From: Pegoplata infirma
Lineage: Eukaryota; Arthropoda; Insecta; Diptera; Anthomyiidae
Reading direction: 5' to 3'
Assembly: GCA_963921195.1 (NCBI GenBank)
Contig: OY992541.1
Coordinates: forward strand, 15,868,012 to 15,932,011
Length of the DNA: 64,000 nucleotides
The stretch's first letter is position 1. Each line of letters begins with the position of its first letter. The notes under the pieces are model-generated. The model did not search any database, had not been told where the DNA came from, and saw only the letters and a list, made by a program, of their open reading frames with translations. Shown here piece by piece: positions 55,065 to 64,000 of the stretch. Both the position numbers and the translations under genes were made by a program.

Positions 55065-58000
55065 GGCAGCCTCAGCTGCACTATTGCTGCGCCTGACGAC
55101 AGGAGCAGTTGACTTGGTTTTTATCCAAGAGCCCTGGGTGCGGGGTGGCAGGGTTTGCGGATTGAAGACCCCTGGGTTTAAGTTGATGGTTGCCAAAGGT
55201 GAGGGCTCACCAAGAGCCTGCATCTTGGCGAAAAATGGCTTAAATATATTCTTTTTATCAACTTTTAGTGATATGGATGTTACAGCGGCTAGCTTAGAGC
55301 TTCATGGGAAATCTATTTGGCTCGCCTCTGCGTATTTTCCTAATCCGGGGCCAATACCCCCGGAGAAGGTTGGCGGTCTGATTCGGGAGTCTGAATCTAG
55401 GGGACACCAGTTACTAGTGTGCTGTGATGCTAATGCACATCATTCGATATGGGGTAGTACAGACACAAATGATAGAGGCGAATCACTTTTGGAGTTTTTG
55501 TTAAGCACTAACCTGTATATTTGTAACAAGGGTAGTGAACCAACTTTCGTTACAAGTACGCGGCAAGAGGTTCTTGACGTAACACTTGTATCAGATACAT
55601 TGTCTGATAGAATTGATGACTGGAGAGTTTTGGAAGAGCATTCTTTCTCAGATCATCGGTACATTGAGTTTTTACTCAGGGAGCGTGCCCCGGTTGAGAC
55701 AGTCTCTAGAAATCTGAGAAGAACAAACTGGGTGAAATATAGGGAGACTTTTTCTTTGCTTTTGGATGAAGTACCCCTATCTGAACCGCATAGTTTAGCG
55801 GAAATTGACTGTCTGGTTGACCATATAACAAATGTTTGTAATAGGTGCCTGGATGCGTCTTGCCCTTCTGCAAAGCCTAGAGGGAAAAAAAAGCCACCTT
55901 GGTGGTCAAATGAGTTGCAGACGAGCAGATATTCCTGCAGAAAGCTCTTTAATAAGGCTAAATTTTCAAGAGCGGACGAGGACTGGTCTGCATACAGGCT
56001 GCAACTTAAGAGTTATAAAAAGATGATCAGAAATGCCAAATGTGATTCTTGGAAAAACTTCTGTGGAAACATAGAAGACGTTTCTGAGGCATCCAGGCTG
56101 CGCAAGGTTCTGGCTTCTTCTCCTTGCACCCTAGGATACCTGAAAGATCCTAATGGGGTGTGGTCTTCCTCCAGTGGAGAGTCGCTGGATCTCCTTTTAA
56201 ACACGCATTTTCCGGGCAATTCCATGACGCCGTTTCAAGCTTTGGAACGTTCTGACGCCCAAGCATCTGAAATTGCTTCGGAAATAATAAATATGCCAAC
56301 ATTAATCTGGGCGATAAAAAGCTTCAGGCCCTATAAATCTCCGGGACCTGATGGTATAATCCCGGCTGAGTTGCAGCAAGTGTTGGACTATATAGCCCCG
56401 TTGCTGTATAATCTATACACAGCATGCATCAACTGGTCGTATATTCCTTTAAAATGGAGGGATACCAGAGTCGTATTTATCCCGAAGGCTGGGAAAAGTT
56501 CCCACACAGCTCCGAAGGATTTCAGACCAATTAGTCTGTCTTCTTTTTTGTTAAAGACAATGGAACGAATGATAGACTCATATTTGCGTAGAGTGATTGA
56601 CCCGAGGTTGCTTTCGACAAAGCAACATGCATACAGCAAGGGACGATCAACGGAAACAGCTCTTCATGAGCTCGTTGGTACCATCGAGAGATCGCTTTCG
56701 GTAAAGGAGTACACTATGGTGGCCTTTCTTGATATTGAGGGGGCTTTTAATAATGTCATTCCAGAATCGATAATATTGGCATTGTCTGGTCTGGGAGTAA
56801 AGCGTGAAATCGTTTTAATGGTGGAAAACCTACTTGCCAATAGACGTATAACGTCTGAATTGGGAGCGTCCGTCATATCTCGATTTGTCAATAGGGGCAC
56901 ACCACAAGGAGGTGTTCTTTCGCCGCTTCTTTGGAACCTGGCACTGAATTCAATGCTACTATCTCTAGAAGCACGTGGTTGTCATGTTATCGCATATGCT
57001 GACGATGTCGCGATAGCGGTAAAGGGGAAGCATCTGCCAACATTGCGGGACATTCTTCAGGGTTCTCTGAAAGATCTGTCTAAATGGGCAAGAGACTGTG
57101 GCCTAGGAGTTAATCCTAGTAAAACAGAGCTTGTTTTGTTTACAAGGAAAAATAAGATTCCTGCTTTTGATCCTATTTCTCTGGACGGTACTGAAATCAC
57201 CTTCTCAGATGGAGCCAAGTATCTTGGAGTATTTCTAGATAGGAAGCTAAATTTCAGGCGTAATATTGAGGAACGGGTGAGAAAAGCAACGATTGCTTTG
57301 TATTCCTGTAAAAGGGCCATTGGAAAACGATGGGGTTTTAGCCCTCAAGTCGTTCATTGGATCTATACAGCAGTGGTGCGTCCAATTTTGCTGTATGGAA
57401 TCATTGTCTGGTGGCCTGCTTTGGAAACAAAAGCGAACTTTGTCTTTATCACGAAGGTACAGAGAATGGCGTCAATGTGCATCACTGGTGCTCTTCGTAC
57501 TACACCTACGGCTGCATTAGAAATCCTCCTTCACCTGATACCCTTGGACATATTGGGTAGGCAGTATGCGGCTGCGTCGGCAATTCGACTTAATAGCACG
57601 CTGCAATGGAGGAGCAGTGATTGTGGCCATAGCGCGATCTTGAAAAAGATAACAATACCACAAAATGTGGACTGTGCTCCCTCTTTGAGCCTCTTTGAGC
57701 GCCACTTTACCACTATGATACCATCCAGGGAGTCTTGGATGGGGGATACTCCGGGTAGTGGAGCTACCATAAATTTTTACACAGATGGATCGAGGCTGCA
57801 CGAACAAGTGGGCTTTGGAGTCTATTCGGAAGAGCTTGGGTTGAGCCTGGCTCGTAGATTGCCGGATCATTGCAGTGTTTACCAGGCAGAGATGCTGGCA
57901 ATAAAAGAAGTGGCTGACTGGTTGAGCTGCAATGTCTTGTCTACAACCGCAGTCAACATCTATACTGACAGTCAAGCCGCGGTCAAATCCCTGGATTCAA

Positions 58001-58620
58001 TGTTTCTGAAAACAAGATCTGCCCTTAACTGCCGCACGTCTTTAAATGAGATGGCCAAGCAGTTTAACATACGACTCATATGGGTCCCAGGGCACAGAGA
58101 CATTCCAGGGAATTGCAAAGCCGATGAGCTTGCAAGACTAGGAACTACCTTACAGGTTCCAACAGAATTGGAATGTGTTGGTATGCCTCTAGAAACTTGC
58201 AAGCAAAACCTACGGCTTTGTTCTGCGACGGAGACTAATCAAAGATGGGCAAATGGTTGGACGTGTGAGACAACACGACTGATTTGGCCTTCTCTTAATC
58301 AGGGGCGCACAAGTGAGCTGATATCGCTTCCAAGAGGAGAGATTTCAACGGTGGTTTCTATAATTACCGGACACTGTCTTATAGGGAAGCACGCAGAGCG
58401 GTTAAATGTGCCGTCGAATGACTTTTGCCGAAGTTGCATGGATGAAGAGGAGTTGGAAACTATCGAACACTTTATTTGCCATTGCCCGGCACTTTCTGGT
58501 CAGCGACTTGCTTCACTGGGATCTAGGGAGCTGTACGATCTTTCAGATTTGTCGGATGTCAAAATTCAACATCTAAGGAGTTTCATAAGAAGCTCAAACT
58601 GGTTTAACGACAGGGACTAG
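55027..58620 (+). CDS. LINE ORF2: AP endonuclease, reverse transcriptase, RNase H, zinc motif
   Basis: It would nick target DNA, reverse-transcribe the element RNA and degrade it. The open frame starts at 54889, but the Met at 55027 (MLRFLQINLHHCKAA) is the natural start, because homology begins there. That gives 1197 aa. Endonuclease, residues ~1-225: VFIQEPWV, CCDANAHHSIWG, SFSDHRY. RT, ~430-800: YKSPGPDGIIPAEL, KAGKSSHTAPKDFRPISLSS, FLDIEGAFNNV, GTPQGGVLSPLLWNL, catalytic YADD at ~655-658 (IAYADDVAIAV), KYLGVFLDRKLNF. RNase H, ~910-1035: FYTDGS, AEMLAI, IYTDSQA, WVPGHRDIPGNCKADELAR, so all D-E-D-D positions are present. Zinc motif, ~1130-1155: CRSC...EHFICHCPAL. No stops or frameshifts. 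Translation probably depends on coupling with ORF1. Confidence 0.9.
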   Translation: MLRFLQINLHHCKAASAALLLRLTTGAVDLVFIQEPWVRGGRVCGLKTPGFKLMVAKGEGSPRACILAKNGLNIFFLSTFSDMDVTAASLELHGKSIWLASAYFPNPGPIPPEKVGGLIRESESRGHQLLVCCDANAHHSIWGSTDTNDRGESLLEFLLSTNLYICNKGSEPTFVTSTRQEVLDVTLVSDTLSDRIDDWRVLEEHSFSDHRYIEFLLRERAPVETVSRNLRRTNWVKYRETFSLLLDEVPLSEPHSLAEIDCLVDHITNVCNRCLDASCPSAKPRGKKKPPWWSNELQTSRYSCRKLFNKAKFSRADEDWSAYRLQLKSYKKMIRNAKCDSWKNFCGNIEDVSEASRLRKVLASSPCTLGYLKDPNGVWSSSSGESLDLLLNTHFPGNSMTPFQALERSDAQASEIASEIINMPTLIWAIKSFRPYKSPGPDGIIPAELQQVLDYIAPLLYNLYTACINWSYIPLKWRDTRVVFIPKAGKSSHTAPKDFRPISLSSFLLKTMERMIDSYLRRVIDPRLLSTKQHAYSKGRSTETALHELVGTIERSLSVKEYTMVAFLDIEGAFNNVIPESIILALSGLGVKREIVLMVENLLANRRITSELGASVISRFVNRGTPQGGVLSPLLWNLALNSMLLSLEARGCHVIAYADDVAIAVKGKHLPTLRDILQGSLKDLSKWARDCGLGVNPSKTELVLFTRKNKIPAFDPISLDGTEITFSDGAKYLGVFLDRKLNFRRNIEERVRKATIALYSCKRAIGKRWGFSPQVVHWIYTAVVRPILLYGIIVWWPALETKANFVFITKVQRMASMCITGALRTTPTAALEILLHLIPLDILGRQYAAASAIRLNSTLQWRSSDCGHSAILKKITIPQNVDCAPSLSLFERHFTTMIPSRESWMGDTPGSGATINFYTDGSRLHEQVGFGVYSEELGLSLARRLPDHCSVYQAEMLAIKEVADWLSCNVLSTTAVNIYTDSQAAVKSLDSMFLKTRSALNCRTSLNEMAKQFNIRLIWVPGHRDIPGNCKADELARLGTTLQVPTELECVGMPLETCKQNLRLCSATETNQRWANGWTCETTRLIWPSLNQGRTSELISLPRGEISTVVSIITGHCLIGKHAERLNVPSNDFCRSCMDEEELETIEHFICHCPALSGQRLASLGSRELYDLSDLSDVKIQHLRSFIRSSNWFNDRD

Positions 58621-58723
58621 TAGGGAAACCTATTACGATCCCGTGGTATCACAATGGACCTCAGAGTCTACGTGTGTTGACGTAAAACGTCAGCAGCCAC
58701 TTACAACCTAACCTAACCTAACC

Positions 58724-58736
58724 TAGTCTTCCATTT
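58724..58736. repeat. Target-site duplication TAGTCTTCCATTT, right copy
   Basis: Exact match to 54654-54666, directly after the (AACCT)n tail of the LINE. Confidence 0.9.
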
Positions 58737-58900
58737 AAAATATCGATTAACTCATCTTGATTTAAAAAAGATTTCCCAAAATATCTGATCCTGAATTCCC
58801 TTAATAAAATGTTTTAAAGTTTCGTCTTCACGAGTGTTACACAGTGTACATGTTTTTGATTGAGCTCCAAAAATATTGGACTTTAATCCCAAGATATCAC
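58724..58900 (-). pseudogene. C-terminal end of a decayed LINE-like ORF, part 1
   Basis: The minus strand reads CTLCNTREDETLKHFI (C-x2-C ... H) and, in a shifted frame, DELIDILNGRL. It then continues at 54666 beyond the inserted LINE. At least one frameshift and a stop. Confidence 0.5.
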
Positions 58901-58929
58901 AGCGGGTACTTGTAAACATATTTATAGCG

Positions 58930-58976
58930 GTAACTTGTAAACATATACCCTCACGGTATATGTTTACAAGTTACTT
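58930..58976. repeat. Perfect short palindrome
   Basis: GTAACTTGTAAACATATACC is followed after CTCAC by its complement GGTATATGTTTACAAGTTAC, giving a 20-bp stem with a tiny loop. Confidence 0.8.
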
Positions 58977-59019
58977 TTTGTTTGCTTTGTGCACTTAAGT
59001 ACTATAGTTTTATAATTAT

Positions 59020-59490
59020 TTAAATTATTTTTTTATCCACGCCCTTAAAAGAGGGGCGGGGCAAAAAAAAGCGAAATTTTTTAGGCCCCTGGGTCCAAGC
59101 GCAGCACTTTAAGCTTCTACGAACATAAAAATGTCTCATTTGGTTCACAAAAATACAAAAAAACGTCAAAAAATTTGCATTTTAAAGAGGTTGGTTTAGT
59201 TCTTCAAGGGGGAACTTTTTTCACCCTAGTCCGATTTGGCCCATTTCCGAAATTAACCTGCCTAAGACCATAAGACATATTTATGCCAAACTTGAGGGGT
59301 CTAGCTCTTTTATTTTGGGCTGTATCGTGTTAACTACAGACGGACGGACATCGCTAGAATGTCTTAGAATCGATCACTGATCAATAATATATATACTTTA
59401 TGGGGTCCCCGACCGATATTTCGATGCGTTACACACGGAATGACAAAGTGAGTATACCCCCATACTGTAGTTGGAGGGTATAAAAATATT
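59020..59490 (+). mobile_element. DINE/INE-1-like element, tandem copy 1
   Basis: It contains CACGCCCTTAAAAGAGGGGC, CTTTTTTCACCCTAGTCCGA, a short GACGGACGGAC, ATATATACTTTATGGGGTCC and the end GAGTATACCCCCATACTGTA GTTGGAGGGTATAAAAA. Immediately repeated at 59490-59940. Confidence 0.6.
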
Positions 59491-59940
59491 CCACGCCCAT
59501 AGAAGGGGAGCGGAGCAAAAAAAAACGACATTTTATAATTTTCAGGGTCCAAATTCAGGACTCTAAAATTCTTGTTGCATAAAAATGTTGCATTTGTTAA
59601 ACAAAAACACAAAAAATCATGTAAAAAAGTGATATTTTTCAGAGGTTGGTTTAGTTCTTTAAGGGGAAACTTTTTTCCCCCTGTTCCGATTTTGCTCATT
59701 TACGAACTTAACCTGTCTAGGAACATAAGACATATTCGTGCCAAATGTCGGGAGTCTAGCCCTTTTATTTTGGACTGCATCGTGTTAACTACAGACGGAC
59801 GGACATTGCAATGTCTTAGAATCGATCACTGATCATAAATATATGTACTTTATGGGGTCCTAGACCGATATTTTGATGCGTTACCCACGGAATGACAAAG
59901 TGAGTATACCCCCATACTGTAGTTGGAGGGTATAAAAAAA
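59490..59940 (+). mobile_element. DINE/INE-1-like element, tandem copy 2
   Basis: Head-to-tail duplicate of the preceding unit with ~10% differences, ending at the same TTGGAGGGTATAAAAA. Tandem DINE arrays of this kind occur in Drosophila. Confidence 0.6.
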
Positions 59941-60125
59941 TCCCGAGTAAAAAAAAAAACTATTAAGATCTAATTTGATCTCAAAATTGGCTGTATCAAG
60001 TTGGATCAGATATTGATCTAATTGTATTATTTTAGATATACAAATATAAAAAATGATACAATTAGATCCGAATTTTGGTCACATCCAATTAAATCCTCTT
60101 GCTCTTATTTGATTTTGAGTAATTC
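59941..60125. repeat. Degenerate palindromic unit rich in GATCTAATT/AATTAGATC
   Basis: AAGATCTAATTTGATCTCAA and ATCTAATTGTATTATTTTAG face GATACAATTAGATCCGAATT. The opening CCCGAGTAAAAA resembles the CCCGGGTAAAAA end of the palindrome at 9230, but a matching right end was not found. Confidence 0.4.
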
Positions 60126-60540
60126 ACGCATTCACCCATTTTAAAAGCTCATAAAATAATATCCTGACATGTGAATGATTTGGTATCAAGCTCATTCGAA
60201 AGTTTGTAATTTTCTCTTAAAGATAAGACGAAATGTTCTTAAAATTTAATTTTTTTAAATTGTAAAAAAATAATTAACAAAAAACCTTCCATTTTTTAAA
60301 TATTCAGTTTATTTACACAGTGTTTTTTTTAGCAAATTTCCATACAAATTCATACGTAAATTTTAGATTTAACGCACTTGTTGCTAATGATTTTTTTTAC
60401 CATTACCATTTTTTACCATCTTGTCTGAAAGAGAAAATTACAGACTTTCGAATGAGCTTGATACCAAGTCATTTGCATGTCAGGATCTTATTTTATAGAC
60501 CTTTAAAAATGGTCAAAATGGGCCTTTTTTGACACTTTGA
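60126..60540. mobile_element. MITE with ~110-bp inverted repeats
   Basis: CACCCATTTTAAAAGCTCAT ... GGTATCAAGCTCATTCGAAA and AGTTTGTAATTTTCTCTT are repeated inverted at 60415-60540 (GAGAAAATTACAGACTTTCG, AATGAGCTTGATACCAAG). The 70-codon frame inside is incidental. Confidence 0.65.
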
Positions 60541-61486
60541 CCGCGATTTTCTCAAAATTGTGATGTGATAGAAAAATTTGTGTGACCGTTTTGGAATCGG
60601 GGCACCAAAACCTATCAACTTTTTTTGGTTTCATCCAAAACGCAGCGACTAACCTTTGATTTGTAGAGCGGTGTAATCTATATGGACTTTTGTCATTAAC
60701 TTTTAACGCTTGTGATATTTTAGTAATTTCGCAATAACATTTTTATTTGTAAACTAGGTGGTAACTGTGAATGTAGATATGTTAAGAGAACCATAATGAG
60801 TAATTCTGCAAAGGCACAACGCAAATAGTCTTATTATCTCATGGTAAGGAACGTGCAAAGTTGAAAAATGTAAAAAAATCGCTTGATACTCTCATGAAAT
60901 TTTTCGTTCAAAGTTCCATATTGTTGGGTGCGTTAAAGCTATTGCTCCAAATTTATTACCGTTTAATCAGTAGACTTGGGCAATTATTTGGTGAAGGTTC
61001 AGTGGATGTGCCATTTTTGTCCTGTCTAAAATTTAAATTATTTAAATAATTTTTATTAGTGTCGTTCTGTCTAACATTTTACTAAATAAAATAACATTAA
61101 ACTAAATATAAAATAAAACATAAGTGGAGCTCACATCATTTGCTTTTTGGGTGATAAACGGTGCAAACTTGATAAACTAGGAATATTTGCAAAGTGTGCA
61201 AACTCACAACAACAAATGAGGATAAATGCACATGCATTTATCCTCACAAATTTATTCATATCCTCACAAAAAAACAATAGTATATTTCATTTGCACACGG
61301 AATTGTGTGCAAATAACAAACATAGTTGCTTTTATTTTGACATTTCGGCCGCAATAATTGTTTGCATACTTTTTAATAAAAAAACATTGAATCGTTGTTC
61401 TTATGAAATTGAGAAATAAGAATTGAAAAACAAACTTTACGTTTTACCAAAACAGCTGATTAAAAAAGAAATATCCAAAGTATAAC
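60541..61486. other. No gene; one perfect hairpin
   Basis: TGAGGATAAATGCA followed by TGCATTTATCCTCA (about 61214-61242) is a perfect hairpin. The short frames at 60861-61049 and 61147-61419 show no recognisable domain. Confidence 0.35.
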
Positions 61487-61560
61487 AAGTAAAAAAGTTA
61501 AATTCGGCCTTGCCGAATGTAGTGATACCCTCCACAATTTCAAAAAGATTATTGCCAAAA
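61487..61560 (+). mobile_element. DINE/INE-1-like left-end fragment
   Basis: AGTAAAAAAGTTAAATTCGG, CCTTGCCGAATG and ATACCCTCCACAATTTC are the same left-terminal stem as at 32735 and 40160. 61561-61752 holds nothing I can name. Confidence 0.5.
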
Positions 61561-62465
61561 ACTTTATTTAAAAGGAAATTACTTTTGTAAAAAAAAAAAA
61601 AAAATTCCGCGAAAAAAAATTTTGGTAAAAAAATCCGCGATTTTTTTTTTTGTGTCAAAAAATATGTTCGTACTTGTTTAAATACCATTTGGTGTTCAAT
61701 TATGTTCACATATGTCAACCAGAAGCCGAATTAAAGCATTTTGTATTTTTAGCAAGGATGGGTACCAATTCGATAAAAGTATTGGTATTGGTATTGGTTT
61801 TTAAAATTATATTAGTATTGGTATAGGTATTGGTTTTCATTTTTTGTTGAATTGGTATAGGTTTCGGTATTGGTTTTGAATTATTTAGGTATTGGGTATT
61901 GGTATTGGTTTTAGCCTCGAATCGGTATCGGTTTTTAATAAGTATTGGTATTTATCTTAAATCGGTTTTGGGATTTGTATGCAAAAGGTTTTGTCGTTAA
62001 TATTAATTAATTTAACGTAAGTCGTCCTTCTGTTTGCCCCACAGTGCACACTGGGGTGAAATGGTAGGTTTTTTGGCCAAAAGTCTCTACAGGTCGTAAA
62101 TGTTAACCGATTTTTTTGAAATTCAGAATATAAGCCTATATTAAGGTAATAAATAAGTGCCTTGAAAGTTTTTGAAATCGGACCTACAAGGAAACTATTT
62201 CAGGGTGGACACTTCATTTTTATTAAAATGAAGAGAAACTTGTCTTTTGTTTATGTATTTGAATTAGAGATGGTCTGTGGTCCCGTAATTTGCGTGACTC
62301 AAAAAACCACGTGATTCAGGCGTGAGCGATTTTTATTTAAGTCATGTGATTATAGAGTAATTTTCATTTAAATTAAGTACTATATTAGGGTAATTAATAA
62401 GTGACTTGCAACTTTTTAAAATCGGACCTACATGGAAACTATTTCAGGGTGGACACTTCATTTTT

Positions 62466-63350
62466 GGGGGGGTGAAATAAAGCCATAGGCAATAAGACCA
62501 TATGGCCTTATTTCTCAATTCAATGGGAAATAAGGCCATATGGCTTTATTACCAACACGATTGAGCAATAAAGTCATATTGATTTTGCAACCAAAGTGGA
62601 AATAAAGCCATATCAGTTCAAAATGTGGAAATATATTTCCCCGTAAATCCTGCTACCAAAAAAAAAAATATTTAGCGAATCCGCTAAATTAATTTATGGA
62701 GTTTGTAATCCCTAAGCCCGGCCAAGGGCCGGCTACGCAGAAAAAAAAAAATTTTTGACTATCTTTAAATTAAAAAACCACATATACCACGAACCTCGGA
62801 ACTTAGAGTTGTCTAGAGGCACCAATATTTTATTGGCAGGGTTTTTAACTTAAAGATTGTTTAACAAAAAAGTTTTTCTGTGTAGCCGGCCTCCGGCCGG
62901 GCTTAGGGATTACAAAATCCATGCATTAAACCCACCCTCTCCGCAAAGTAAAGTTTTCTAGGGTAGCAGGCCTTTGCGCTATCCAATTTGTTATGCCTCA
63001 AAAAGGCCAAAATTACCAAAATATCTTTTGTTTGCAGAGAGGGTGGGTTTAATGCATGGAGTTTGTAATCCCTAAGCCCGGCCGAAGGCCGGCTACGCAA
63101 AAAAACTTTTTTGTTAAACAATCTTAAAATTAAAAATCCTGCTATTTAGTGGAAAAATTTTTCCACATTTTCCCTACACTCTCCGGAAATTAATGACGAA
63201 TACTTTTATAAATTTTCAAATGAGTAATAAAGCCATATATGGCTTTATTTCCAACAGTGGTTGGTAATAAGGCCATATGGCTTTATTTCTCAACTCATTG
63301 GGAAATATGACCATATGGCCTTATTGCCTATGGCTTTATTTCACCCCCCC
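62466..63350. mobile_element. Mutator-like MITE with 9-bp TSD TTCATTTTT
   Basis: The left end GGGGGGGTGAAATAAAGCC and right end GGCTTTATTTCACCCCCCC are perfect inverted repeats, continued by ATAAGGCCATATGG motifs. The duplication TTCATTTTT (62457-62465 and 63351-63359) is exact. Copy 1 at ~50250 shows a single TTCATTTTT, the empty site. A 9-bp duplication fits the MULE superfamily. Inside are three GGCCGGCTACGC / CCCTAAGCCCGGCC blocks, two direct and one inverted. Confidence 0.88.
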
Positions 63351-63745
63351 TTCATTTTTAACAAAATTTACAGATGTTATAGATGAATCAAATGAAGAGA
63401 CACTTGCCTTTTGTTTAAGTATATGAATTGGAGATGGTCTCTGGTCCCGTGATTCACGCGTGAGCGTCAGTGATTTTCATTTAAGTCAAGTGACTATATT
63501 AAGGTAATAAAAAGTGCCTTGAAACTTTTTGGATTGAGACCTACAAGGAAACTTTATCAAGGGTGGACACTTCATTTTAAATTAAATTTACAGATGTTAT
63601 AGATTAAACAAATGAAAAGACACATGACTATTGTTTATGTATTTGAATTGGAGATGTTCGCTGGTCCCGTAATTTGCGTGACTCAAAAAAGTGATTTTCA
63701 TTTAAATCACGCGATTGTGAGTTGAAAAATTCTGATTGTCTAGAG

Positions 63746-64000
63746 CAGAGCTTCTCACTAACTTTTGCATCGCAACCCCTTTTCAATATTTCAAATTTCT
63801 TGCGACCCCCCAACAAGTGAGAAAATTAAAGTCGGTAAAGACCGACCATATTATGCTCTACACCAAGTTTTCCCAAAAATTGGTCTCAAATCCAAATATG
63901 GACTGATTGGATCCCTGGGGAATACAAAGGAACTGGTCCGTTTTCTGTAAAATTTGCAATGATTATTTTTAGATGCTTTTACCTGCATAATTTCGAAAGC
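63746..64000. mobile_element. hAT (Charlie-like ends) element, start of second copy
   Basis: CAGAGCTTCTCACTAACTTT ... CGCAACCCC matches 50688 onward. The left flank GTCTAGAG is closer to the right-hand flank GTCCATAG of the other copy, supporting an original 8-bp duplication. Continues past the window. Confidence 0.65.

Larger units (their letters stand above)
54667..58723 (+). mobile_element. LOA/I-group non-LTR retrotransposon, 5'-truncated, ORF2 intact
   Basis: Bounded by exact 13-bp duplications. It carries the end of ORF1, a complete-looking ORF2 and a ~100-bp 3' UTR (CCCGTGGTATCACAATGGAC). The tail is AACCTAACCTAACCTA rather than poly-A. The presence of RNase H and the C-terminal HCLIGKHAERL...CRSC zinc region suggest the LOA (Bilbo-like) or a related I-superfamily clade. 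The recent look (no ORF2 lesion, intact TSD) marks it as the youngest LINE in the window. Confidence 0.85.
61753..64000. mobile_element. Undescribed CAAGGATGG element, copy 2 (runs off window)
   Basis: Near-identical to 49527 onward for its whole visible length apart from small indels and the 885-bp insertion at 62466. It has the same left boundary but different flanking DNA, so it is an independent transposition or duplication. It also carries the nested hAT start at 63746. Confidence 0.75.

Noticed and set aside
55832..58202. Several 60-150 codon frames on both strands within the LINE ORF2
   Set aside because: Shadows of the 1197-codon ORF2.

Overview
This window is eukaryotic repeat DNA, most likely from a true fly (Diptera, possibly a calyptrate such as a blow fly or house fly). 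The call rests on AT-rich spacer sequence, BEL/Pao, Jockey-like and LOA/I-type retroelements, and many copies resembling the Drosophila INE-1/DINE-1 (Helentron-like) family. I found no convincing single-copy host gene, rRNA gene or CRISPR array. Almost everything is transposable elements nested in one another, plus satellites.

Layout. (1) 1-16989: a minus-strand BEL/Pao LTR retrotransposon stack. An LTR start plus polypurine tract (1-172) and a second LTR start (16831-16989) bracket a 271-aa gag-like ORF, decayed gag/protease/RT/RNase H (9109-5361) and integrase (2733-2256). Two foldback elements made of 20-21 bp tandem units and three hAT elements with 8-bp target duplications interrupt it. 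The largest hAT (10981-14583) holds a truncated Jockey-like LINE. (2) 16990-21523: a minisatellite, then a 3-kb hAT-like element (18501-21523) carrying MITEs. (3) 21537-29350: two copies of a tandem-repeat element (about 175-bp units). They are interrupted by a perfect 281-copy CCTTA array, two 16-bp arrays and a MITE bearing two tRNA-like sequences. (4) 29390-37183: MITEs, including a second one with paired tRNA-like sequences, a 1.8-kb palindrome full of ATGGCGG motifs, and a hAT MITE. (5) 37231-46785: a large TA-flanked element containing a foldback hAT, a DINE-like element and a 2.8-kb inverted-repeat element. (6) 48440-49515: an inverted duplication of Tc1 transposase remnants. (7) 49527-53977 and 61753-64000: two copies of an undescribed element, the second with an 885-bp Mutator-like insertion and the first effectively its empty site. 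(8) 54667-58723: a LOA/I-type LINE whose ORF2 (endonuclease, RT, RNase H, zinc motif) is open for 1197 codons and which has a perfect 13-bp target duplication. It is the only apparently intact enzyme gene here. (9) 58737-61750: tandem DINE-like copies and small inverted-repeat elements.

The only likely functional coding sequences are the LINE ORF2 and possibly the 271-aa gag-like ORF. Many insertion boundaries are fixed by target-site duplications read directly in the sequence. Family names rest on remembered motifs, not on searches.
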